Source: Nitrospirae bacterium RBG_16_43_11
GTDB lineage: Bacteria > Nitrospirota > 9FT-COMBO-42-15 > HDB-SIOI813
NCBI GenBank assembly: GCA_001805165.1
Contig: MHEI01000075.1
Coordinates: forward strand, 844-14,417
Length of the DNA stretch: 13,574 nt
Direction of reading: 5' to 3'
Below the pieces are notes generated by a model, which worked only from the letters and a program-made list of their open reading frames with translations, did no database searches and was not told the origin of the DNA. The position numbers and the translations under genes are program-made. Positions 7,276-13,574 of this stretch are shown here, piece by piece (position 1 is the stretch's first letter; every line of letters begins with the position of its first letter).

Positions 7276-10201
7276 AAGCCTTTACCATATCCTCATAGTC
7301 AGGCAGCCCACCAAGCACATGACGGCTATTTGCTGCCAGGCTGTCTCTTAATTCACGATTTGTAATCAAAAGCTCCATCTTTTCCGCTAACTCCGTTATG
7401 TTCCCAGGTGTATAAAACAAGGCATTAACACCTTCTCGTACCTGTTCCCGTATTCCGAATGCCGGTGTAGTAATTATAGGCAAGCCATAGGCCATAGCCT
7501 CTAAAATAACCCTGGGATAGCTTTCGATTCTGGAGGTACAAACAAAAATATCAGCAGCCCTATAATAATGTGCCACCTCAGATGTCTCTGGAATTATACT
7601 TACCCTGTCTTGTAACTCTTCTGGTAGTTTCCCAACGATTCTTGCCAATTTCTGACTGTATTCACATGGACGATCACCAACAATAAAACATCGAATCTTT
7701 TTACTGCAGCTTACAGGAAGTCTTGATAATGCTAATGGTAAGTCATGCTGTCCTTTTCTTGGAGTGACTGTACCCAAAAGAAAGATTACAACATCATCTT
7801 TGTCTATATTAAGATAGGTTCTGGCACTGTCTCTTGGCCAATCAGAATATGTCTGCTCTATATCACTCATATCAAGACCATTTGGAATTACTGTGAAGTT
7901 ATGATGATTGTTCAGGGCTTTGTACACATCCCTGGTCGCATCAGAAACAAATATGATACGGTATGGATACTGAAAACATTCCACTGCCCTTTTCGCAATT
8001 TGTGCCCCAAAGTTATTGAAATGATGCTGCCATGGTTCGCTTTCTCTGGGATTCCATATTGAAGGAAGGCCAACCTGTCTTGCAGCATCAATAGCATAAA
8101 AGGTCAGTAATGTATTAGCGTAAACAAGCCTTATCCCCCATTGAGCAATTTTTTGAGATAAGTGATTTAGCCTGCTGTTATACTCTTTTATTGAAATAGC
8201 CCCAAAAGCAAGATTAATATCAATATCTACATGAATACCGTTATCTTCATATGCCTTCCGTAATGGACCATCCTCCTGGCAAAATACTATTGGATCAATA
8301 ATCCCCTTCTTCTTTAATGCCAGTGTCAGTTGATATTGACTGTAAGGGGCGCCTTCCCATTTTAAATTATGGGAAACCATCAAGGCAGGGATTTTATTAA
8401 TCTGTCCCCTGGACAGGCGCCTCGGGATAATCTCAAATCGCTCATTTGAAAGTGAGAGATAAGGACTGTAATAGGGGTCCTTAAATTCCCTGTATGCCTT
8501 TCTGAAGTTTGCTATCTCCGTGGGATTGTCTTTAAATCCACGGGAATAACCTTCATGATGTGTCAATACTGCATCGGGACAATAGACGCACCTGTACCCG
8601 CCGGCAATTAAACGATAGCAGTAATCAACATCATTATAGGCAACACCATATAGCTTTTCATCAAAACCACCCAGTTTCAAAAATAATTCTCGCGATGTCA
8701 GCATACATGCCGCTGTGACAGCGGAATAATTTCTTACTACTGAGGCATAGGATAGATAACCATGGTCCAGCCCCGAAGTACCCTTGAATGCAGGCCCTGC
8801 CAGTCCATGATAAAGTCCATGAATAATACCAGCATGCTGTATACGGCCATCCGGAAAGAGGAGTTTTGCCCCGACGGTGCCAACCCCTGATATCTGAGCA
8901 TATCCCATCATCTGGCTAAGCCAACGTGGGGACTTAATTTCTGTATCATCATTGAGGAACATGATATAAGGAGAGGTTACCATATTTGCGGCACGATTAT
9001 TTATAGCCGCAAAATTAAAGGTATCGTATGGATTCGAAATACGAATGACCTTATGAGGTAAAGTATTTAAATACGCTATCGTCTCAGGATCATCACTCTC
9101 ATTATCAATAACTATAACTTCATAGTTCCTGTATGTAGTCTTCGTCAGCGATTCAAGACAATTTCTCAGGGTTGCTAAATTATTTCTCGTCGGAATCAAT
9201 ATCGTCACATCCGGGCCATTATCCTGAAATTCGTGTGCAAATAGCCCCAAGCCCCCATTAACAGCAAAATCCGGCCGATAGGCTTTCGCATTTATACCAC
9301 GACGATCTAAGGTCTCTTGAACAGCACGGCGTCCAGCTTCAAAACTTTCCGGCTTTGCTGACCCGGACGATGCAGTAGAGGATGGCAGGGAGCGCCAATG
9401 ATACAGGACCTTTGGGATATGTCCCACATCCCGTGCCTTTTCTGTAACACGCAGCGCCAGATCATAATCCTGTGACCCCTCAAATCCGGTTCTCATGCCA
9501 CCTGCAGATTGATAAAGAGATCTCCTGACTACAAAGATGTGACTGAAATACATATAAGATAATAATAATTCCGGAGACCAGTCAGGTTTGAATTGCGGAC
9601 CATATCGTTTCCCGTCAGGTGTAATTTTATCATCATCGGAGTATAACACATCCGTCTCAGGATGATCCCGCAGATAAAGGACAACCTCTGCCAGTGCATC
9701 CGGTGTAAGTTCGTCATCATGATCTAATAAAATCAGATGCTCCCCGCCGGCCATCCCGGCCCCATAATTTGTAGCCATACTTATATTGACGTTCTTATCT
9801 AATAACTTAAACTTAATTCTCTTGTCGAGACGTGCCCATTTCTCTATTGTTAACTTCACATCAGATGTAGTACTGCAATCATCCACAATACATAATTCCC
9901 AATTATCGTAGACCTGATTTATAACAGAGCTAATTGCTTTATCCAGGAATGAAACAGGTGGATTATAAACCGGCATTATTACTGAAATCAGTGGTAACTG
10001 CTCATTCCTGCTATGGATTCTCTCTTTGAGAGAGACTGCCAAACGGTTGTTCCATAGATTCACATCCTGCCATGCCTGATATCGTTCAACAGGTTTCAGT
10101 GAGGCAAACTTCAGGTGAACCATATCTATAAGTACAGAAGGATTTTTAATCACGGAAAATATCTGGTGATAAAAGCCATCCAATCTTTGCATTACAATCA
10201 C
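7235..10201 (-). CDS. Three-module glycosyltransferase, GT2-GT2-GT4
   Basis: A 988-residue multidomain enzyme. Module 1 (about 70-300) is GT2: SVIMPVYN at 73-80, IVDDCS at 105-110, DHDDE at 160-164, QDYDL at 244-248, YHWR at 267-270. Module 2 (about 330-585) is a second GT2: ILIPTRNN at 334-341, VIDNESDD at 364-371, LNDDTE at 416-421, NDVD at 523-526 and HH at 548-549, closing with a DPYYSP segment. Module 3 (about 604-988) is GT4: MVSHNLKWEGAP at 608-619, VIPNGLD at 771-777, GTVTPRKG at 810-817 and the EX7E pair E893/E901. The first two modules resemble Myxococcus RfbC-like O-antigen proteins. It probably adds up to three successive sugars. The start codon is GTG at 10201; an ATG at 10192 is a possible alternative, and neither has a strong Shine-Dalgarno. 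The 3' end overlaps the methyltransferase gene by 41 bases. Confidence 0.93.
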   Translation of the reverse strand: MIVMQRLDGFYHQIFSVIKNPSVLIDMVHLKFASLKPVERYQAWQDVNLWNNRLAVSLKERIHSRNEQLPLISVIMPVYNPPVSFLDKAISSVINQVYDNWELCIVDDCSTTSDVKLTIEKWARLDKRIKFKLLDKNVNISMATNYGAGMAGGEHLILLDHDDELTPDALAEVVLYLRDHPETDVLYSDDDKITPDGKRYGPQFKPDWSPELLLSYMYFSHIFVVRRSLYQSAGGMRTGFEGSQDYDLALRVTEKARDVGHIPKVLYHWRSLPSSTASSGSAKPESFEAGRRAVQETLDRRGINAKAYRPDFAVNGGLGLFAHEFQDNGPDVTILIPTRNNLATLRNCLESLTKTTYRNYEVIVIDNESDDPETIAYLNTLPHKVIRISNPYDTFNFAAINNRAANMVTSPYIMFLNDDTEIKSPRWLSQMMGYAQISGVGTVGAKLLFPDGRIQHAGIIHGLYHGLAGPAFKGTSGLDHGYLSYASVVRNYSAVTAACMLTSRELFLKLGGFDEKLYGVAYNDVDYCYRLIAGGYRCVYCPDAVLTHHEGYSRGFKDNPTEIANFRKAYREFKDPYYSPYLSLSNERFEIIPRRLSRGQINKIPALMVSHNLKWEGAPYSQYQLTLALKKKGIIDPIVFCQEDGPLRKAYEDNGIHVDIDINLAFGAISIKEYNSRLNHLSQKIAQWGIRLVYANTLLTFYAIDAARQVGLPSIWNPRESEPWQHHFNNFGAQIAKRAVECFQYPYRIIFVSDATRDVYKALNNHHNFTVIPNGLDMSDIEQTYSDWPRDSARTYLNIDKDDVVIFLLGTVTPRKGQHDLPLALSRLPVSCSKKIRCFIVGDRPCEYSQKLARIVGKLPEELQDRVSIIPETSEVAHYYRAADIFVCTSRIESYPRVILEAMAYGLPIITTPAFGIREQVREGVNALFYTPGNITELAEKMELLITNRELRDSLAANSRHVLGGLPDYEDMVKAYAEIFSEAWRSGK

Positions 10202-10261
10202 GACTGAGTGGCTATTTCCGAATAATCTTTTTGAAGTCCTCAGAAGAATGGTATTATGCCC
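10202..10261 (-). other. Short same-frame spacer between two paralogous glycosyltransferases
   Basis: These 60 bases separate the TGA of the 606-aa GT2-GT2 gene from the GTG of the 988-aa gene. The frame stays open through 20 codons, so both genes share one reading frame interrupted by a single TGA. There is no hairpin, and the best purine stretch (GAGGA) lies about 37 bases before the GTG. Confidence 0.6.
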
Positions 10262-12082
10262 TCATAGTTTGATACTGAAGTCTGTTTTATCAAGTGAAAG
10301 GTTTGGATTGTAATAAGGATCTCCGTCTGTAACTGTTTTTTTCCATCTATTCCCAACGGTCGTGGTCTCTTGAAGTGACCTTGTCCGCTTCTCCTCTGTA
10401 TCATCACGCCCTCTGCTTGCTAATTCATGATGATAGAGTTCCGCATATGGTGTAAATACAATAAGATACCCCTTCTCTCTTATCTTCAAACAAAGATCCA
10501 CATCATTAAATGCAACCTCCAATCCCTCATCAAACCCTCCCACCTCATCGAACACATCTTTTCTAACCATCATGCAGGCTGCTGTTACTGCGCTTAAATT
10601 CTGCACAATATTAGTTCTGCCCATATACCCAAAATCTGAACGCGGTAATCTCTGATATGGATGGGCTGCTAATCCCATCAGTCCAATGATTACACCCGCA
10701 TGCTGAATGGTATCATCCTGGTAATAAAGCTTAGCCCCTACAGCACCTACATCTTCTCTCTGGGCAAATTCGAGCATAGCTGTAAGCCATTCACTGCTGA
10801 TAACTTCAGTATCGTTGTTAAGAAATAAGAGAAATTGCGCATCTGTAGACTTTGCAGCATAATTATTTATTGCAGAATAATTATACGGCTTATCGTATTG
10901 TAATACCCTTATCCTCTTCTCATTATTAAGAGTGTTAAAATAAGCGATAGTCTCCTTCTCTATACTCTGATTATCCACTATCATAATCTCATAGTTTTTA
11001 TAATCTGTTTTGTTAAGGATAGAGGAGACACAACGTTTTAGCAGATCGACTTTATCCCTTGTAGGAATAATGATATTTACTTTCTGTAATGAACTTACTG
11101 AATATTTTACCCTGTACCAGGTAGGGCATGGCCCGTCCAGGACCTCAGCCTCAAGCCCCTTGCATTTAATATATTCCATAATCGCCTTTTTCCCAGCAGC
11201 AGAGGCAAGGGGCTTAATAGTGGTTTTTGAGGCTGTGGACTCCAGCGTTGCCCTCCAGTGATAAAGAATCTTAGGGATTCGTTTTATATTATTAGTCTTA
11301 TTGACGACACGTAGAATTAAGTCGTAGTCCTGAGCGCCCTCGTATCCTTCACGAAAGCCACCAATTTCATCAAGAATCCTTTTCCTGACAACAAGAAAAT
11401 GACAAGCATAATTATAGGATAAGATAGTATCAGGGGACCACTCAGGTTTAAAAAATGGTTCATATCGCTTTCCTGCAAAATGACAGAGATAATTATAGGA
11501 TAAAAATACTTCACGGAACCATCCAGGTTGCAAATAAATATTTTTACCCTTAGCAGGTATTTTATCTTCATCTGAATAGATAAAATCCAATTCAGGGCTC
11601 TGATTAAGAAGCTTAACCACTTCATATAAGGCAAATGGTGCAAGCATATCATCATGGTCAAGGAATCCTATGTACTCGCCAGTCGCAAGCTTCAGAGCCT
11701 CATTGGAATTTCCGGCAATGCCCTTATTTTGGGACAGGGATACAAACTTTATCCTCTTATCCTTCTTCGCATATCTTTCTATTATCCTCTTAACATAAGA
11801 CTTGTCTGATCCCCCATCAACAATGCATAATTCCCACTTTTCATAGACCTGATCAATAACTGATTGAATGCACCTGGTTATATCATATTTGACTGGATTA
11901 TAAACCGGCGTAACTATGCTGACCAATGGCCGATATGCCCATGACTGAGAATCACTCCCCATGGCCTTAAACTGAGACCTATCCGGTTCATTTCTCATCA
12001 TCCATATGTCATACGGACTTTTTTTAGAACCAGGCGACAAAATTGCACTTCCTATTTTAGAAATGAGTTTATGAAAGGACAT
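10262..12082 (-). CDS. Tandem GT2-GT2 glycosyltransferase with internal duplication (RfbC-like)
   Basis: A 606-residue protein with two GT-A domains. Domain 1 (about 53-310): SIVTPVYN at 55-62, ELCIVDGGS at 84-92, FLDHDDM at 140-146, SDEDKI at 170-175, QDYDL at 251-255 and YHWR at 274-277. Domain 2 (about 335-590): NIIIPTRD at 336-343, IVDNQS at 368-373, LNNDTEV at 421-427, GGFDEG at 515-520, NDVD at 526-529 and HH at 551-552, ending with DPYYNP near 588-593. It is a clear paralogue of the first two modules of the downstream 988-aa enzyme and probably adds two sugars earlier in the same glycan. Residues 176-202 and 203-229 are a diverged tandem duplication not present in the paralogue. The ATG at 12082 has no clear Shine-Dalgarno, and an in-frame stop lies three codons upstream, so the start is well bounded. 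It is the first gene of the glycan operon in this window. Confidence 0.92.
   Translation of the reverse strand: MSFHKLISKIGSAILSPGSKKSPYDIWMMRNEPDRSQFKAMGSDSQSWAYRPLVSIVTPVYNPVKYDITRCIQSVIDQVYEKWELCIVDGGSDKSYVKRIIERYAKKDKRIKFVSLSQNKGIAGNSNEALKLATGEYIGFLDHDDMLAPFALYEVVKLLNQSPELDFIYSDEDKIPAKGKNIYLQPGWFREVFLSYNYLCHFAGKRYEPFFKPEWSPDTILSYNYACHFLVVRKRILDEIGGFREGYEGAQDYDLILRVVNKTNNIKRIPKILYHWRATLESTASKTTIKPLASAAGKKAIMEYIKCKGLEAEVLDGPCPTWYRVKYSVSSLQKVNIIIPTRDKVDLLKRCVSSILNKTDYKNYEIMIVDNQSIEKETIAYFNTLNNEKRIRVLQYDKPYNYSAINNYAAKSTDAQFLLFLNNDTEVISSEWLTAMLEFAQREDVGAVGAKLYYQDDTIQHAGVIIGLMGLAAHPYQRLPRSDFGYMGRTNIVQNLSAVTAACMMVRKDVFDEVGGFDEGLEVAFNDVDLCLKIREKGYLIVFTPYAELYHHELASRGRDDTEEKRTRSLQETTTVGNRWKKTVTDGDPYYNPNLSLDKTDFSIKL
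11396..11476 (-). repeat. 81-base tandem repeat, copy 2 (conserved copy)
   Basis: This copy encodes residues 203-229 of the 606-aa glycosyltransferase. It keeps the family-like GKRY..FKPEWSPD..LSYNY sequence, matching GKRY..FKPDWSPE..LSYMY in the neighbouring paralogue. It lies head-to-tail with the other copy, and 52 of 81 aligned bases are identical by hand count. In the first 27 bases (+ strand) 24 match. Confidence 0.85.
11477..11557 (-). repeat. 81-base tandem repeat, copy 1 (diverged copy)
   Basis: This copy encodes residues 176-202 of the 606-aa glycosyltransferase, directly after the DEDKI motif. It reads QPGWFREVFLSYNYLCHF at residues 185-202, against KPEWSPDTILSYNYACHF in copy 2; 11 of 27 residues are identical at a spacing of exactly 27. 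The frame is kept, so the protein carries about 25-27 extra residues relative to its paralogue. Confidence 0.85.
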
Positions 12083-12141
12083 CTGTGGTCAATTCAATTA
12101 GTGTCTGAAATCTATCGCTAACGGTTGTGTCCCTGTCTATT

Positions 12142-12579
12142 TTACTTCAAATCCTTGAAATTAAGAAAAATTGAAATGCTCTTCAGAAACGTATTAAAAT
12201 CATCAACGCGAGTCTGCAAAATATCGTATACCTGCCCATCATCTACTTCCCAATACAAATGAATTAATCTGTTTCTGAATTTTGCCATCTTCTTCAGAGA
12301 CATAACAAATTCATTGTCAACAGCGCCACGCTCACATAATACCTGAAAAGTATCCGCATAATCCTCTGGAGCCCGATAAGCATTCTGTGATATAATATGA
12401 TTAGCAATATCAATGGCAGATTCTATTGCCACGACAAAATAATACTTAGCGCTGCCGAGCTTGTCCAGATCCTTAAGGAAAATGTCTTTTTCGACACTCC
12501 TGAGAGCTTTCAGACGTACTATAGCTTTTCGCATTTCAGAAATTAATTTTGTTAACTTATCAGGATTATATTGCGGCAT
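12142..12579 (-). CDS. hepT: HepT-like HEPN RNase toxin (DUF86)
   Basis: A 145-residue mostly helical protein from the ATG at 12579. The HEPN catalytic motif RX4HXY is present as RNRLIHLY, with R102, H107 and Y109. Upstream helices carry the usual HepT features (SAKYYFVVAIESAIDIANHII at 43-63), and the length is normal for the family. HepT toxins cleave RNA and are neutralised by a partner MNT nucleotidyltransferase, which in the studied Shewanella pair adds AMP to the motif tyrosine; Y109 is the matching residue here. I chose the ATG because GGGAG lies 7 bases upstream. A TTG two codons earlier would sit on top of that site. The gene overlaps the antitoxin by 14 bases. All catalytic residues are intact, so the toxin is probably functional. 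Confidence 0.9.
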   Translation of the reverse strand: MPQYNPDKLTKLISEMRKAIVRLKALRSVEKDIFLKDLDKLGSAKYYFVVAIESAIDIANHIISQNAYRAPEDYADTFQVLCERGAVDNEFVMSLKKMAKFRNRLIHLYWEVDDGQVYDILQTRVDDFNTFLKSISIFLNFKDLK

Positions 12580-12964
12580 TAACAATCTCCCTCAGATATT
12601 CATTTCTTAAATACTGAATGTCAAAGTATTTCTTATAAATTAACCCTTCAAAATCGGACCGTAAATCCTTATCATTGTCTAAAATTAGAACCTTATTTCT
12701 CAGAATATTATAAACAAATGATATGGGGGCATTATTGATAATTCTAACGTCTACTGGAATCCTGATAATTGCTTCTAATTCACATTCAAGTTCTAGTTCA
12801 TACTTCAATATCGTGCCCTCTTCTATGTCATTAATATAGACTCCAATATCAATATCGTTAAACTCATCCTTAGAAATGAAAGAACCAAATATATATGCAA
12901 ACATCATATCTTTCTTCAAACAGATGATATCTGATATAGTATTTATAAATTCCTTTTTATCCAT
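12566..12964 (-). CDS. mntA: MNT-type nucleotidyltransferase antitoxin of the HepT module
   Basis: A minimal nucleotidyltransferase of 132 residues from the ATG at 12964. The core is FGSFISKDEFNDIDIGVYI at 26-44, giving the GS...DXD metal-binding motif with D37 and D39. A third Asp is at D72 in PVDVRII. In the MNT/HepT family this enzyme transfers AMP to the toxin's tyrosine and inactivates it. The spacing is GSX8DXD, two residues shorter than the textbook GSX10DXD. The start is uncertain: an in-frame GTG at 13000 would add 12 residues but leaves almost no spacing after AAAGGGA, whereas the ATG gives a normal family N-terminus with a weak Shine-Dalgarno. The gene precedes and overlaps the toxin gene by 14 bases. 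Sampled lines are 23-33% GC. Confidence 0.85.
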   Translation of the reverse strand: MDKKEFINTISDIICLKKDMMFAYIFGSFISKDEFNDIDIGVYINDIEEGTILKYELELECELEAIIRIPVDVRIINNAPISFVYNILRNKVLILDNDKDLRSDFEGLIYKKYFDIQYLRNEYLREIVNAAI

Positions 12965-13016
12965 ATCTGATAATTTTCTTTTATACAAAGCCGCAATCAC
13001 TCCCTTTAATGTTCAA

Positions 13017-13045
13017 ATCATATCAAAATCTGTTTCACAGTTCAA
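13017..13045 (-). promoter_or_regulatory. Sigma70-like promoter for the MNT/HepT operon
   Basis: On the minus strand, TTGAAC (13040-13045) and TATGAT (13017-13022) are separated by exactly 17 bases. That is 4/6 and 5/6 matches to the -35 and -10 consensus. Transcription would start near 13010, giving a leader of about 45 bases before the ATG at 12964. A short CTGT-GAA-ACAG inverted repeat lies in the spacer next to the -35 and could be an autoregulatory operator, but it is too small to be sure. Confidence 0.6.
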
Positions 13046-13092
13046 CGAATTACGGAGCAAAAATACGCTTTCCTTTAGAAGTGTATACATAT

Positions 13093-13574
13093 TCACTGAT
13101 ATTGTCCTTCCCAAAGTGATTTTAAGAATTCTTTCACTGGTAAAACAGTAATGCCTTCCACCTCACGTGTACGGGCCTCGAGGCTTACACATAAGTAGCG
13201 TTTAAGTTTCTTCTCTTCTGCAAGGGCGCGAAGTGATTTCAAATCCTGTGTTGAAACATTTTCTTTAGCTTTAACCTCTACAGCCGTATGATCGTCAATA
13301 ATAAAATCAACTTCATAACCTGAAGTTGAACGCCAATAGGACAATGGGACTTCTGATATATAGTCACGGTAACACATCAGCTCATGAAATATATAGGTCT
13401 CAAAGGCATCTCCAAATTCAGATGTCCCTTTTTCTATGTGCCGCCTTCCTTGCAGCGCTGCCACTACCCCTGCATCAAAGAAATAATATTTAGAAGAAGA
13501 AAGGGGCTTTCGCTTTATAGACTTTTTCCATGGCGGTAGTTCATGAAGAATCAAAGTATCCTTTAGTACTTCAA
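13093..13574 (-). CDS. DUF4143 domain of an AAA-type ATPase (partial, 5' end off window)
   Basis: The C-terminal 160 residues of a protein whose start lies beyond the right edge; the frame is open to base 13574. The fragment opens with an LPPWKKS segment, then YYFFDAGVVAALQGR and GDAFETYIFHEL, the typical linker and DUF4143 sequence of the AAA_14/DUF4143 ATPases. The end holds a restriction-nuclease-like core, EVDFIID followed by AVEVKAK, which fits a PD-(D/E)XK fold. Whole proteins are usually about 380-450 residues with an N-terminal Walker A ATPase domain, which cannot be seen here. The cellular role of the family is poorly known; it is common in genomic islands. An internal TTG at 13554 is not the true start, because conserved family sequence continues upstream of it. 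The gap to the toxin-antitoxin module is 128 bases. Confidence 0.85.
   Translation of the reverse strand, partial: EVLKDTLILHELPPWKKSIKRKPLSSSKYYFFDAGVVAALQGRRHIEKGTSEFGDAFETYIFHELMCYRDYISEVPLSYWRSTSGYEVDFIIDDHTAVEVKAKENVSTQDLKSLRALAEEKKLKRYLCVSLEARTREVEGITVLPVKEFLKSLWEGQYQ

Noticed and set aside
12083..12141. Possible promoter for the glycan operon (TAGACA at 12133-12138).
   Set aside because: The -35-like element is fair, but the hexamer at 17-base spacing (GATAGA) matches only 3 of 6 consensus positions, so it is not convincing.
1..13574. CRISPR arrays, tRNA or rRNA genes, insertion sequences and transposases.
   Set aside because: No regularly spaced repeats, cloverleaf-like segments or transposase motifs were seen. 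Nearly all the sequence is accounted for by the minus-strand genes.

Overview
The window looks like part of a bacterial surface-polysaccharide locus, most likely chromosomal and from a Gram-negative environmental bacterium. The lineage cannot be fixed from sequence alone. Nostoc-, enteric- or Firmicute-specific features are absent, and composition is moderately AT-rich and uneven: sampled 60-base lines run from about 23% GC in the toxin-antitoxin genes to about 50% in the amidotransferase gene. Every gene I can support lies on the minus strand, so transcription runs from high to low coordinates.

Right end (about 12142-13574): the tail of a DUF4143-type ATPase runs off the window edge. After a short gap holding a good sigma70-like promoter comes a two-gene MNT/HepT toxin-antitoxin module, a nucleotidyltransferase antitoxin and a HEPN RNase toxin with its RX4HXY motif. 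This part is clearly AT-richer than the rest.

Centre and left (1 to about 12082): eight tightly packed genes form a glycan-assembly operon. In transcription order they are a tandem GT2-GT2 glycosyltransferase (606 aa), a three-module GT2-GT2-GT4 glycosyltransferase (988 aa), a SAM-dependent methyltransferase, a glutamine-hydrolysing asparagine-synthase-type amidotransferase, a GT2 enzyme, two GT4 enzymes, and a WbsX/GH99-like protein cut by the left edge. Junctions are overlaps (4, 14 and 41 bases), direct abutment (0 bases) or gaps of 19 to 60 bases, which suggests translational coupling. Nine sugar-handling modules, one methylation and one amidation activity imply a long, decorated repeat unit or terminal oligosaccharide. 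No flippase, polymerase, ABC exporter, initiating transferase or nucleotide-sugar gene lies inside the window, so those must be elsewhere.

The most unusual signals are an in-frame, diverged 81-base (27-residue) tandem duplication inside the first GT2 domain of the 606-aa enzyme, the two large paralogous glycosyltransferases lying in the same reading frame and separated by one TGA and 60 bases, and an MNT antitoxin whose catalytic loop is two residues shorter than the usual GSX10DXD. No wholly new system is evident. This is an accessory glycan locus with a toxin-antitoxin module at its border.
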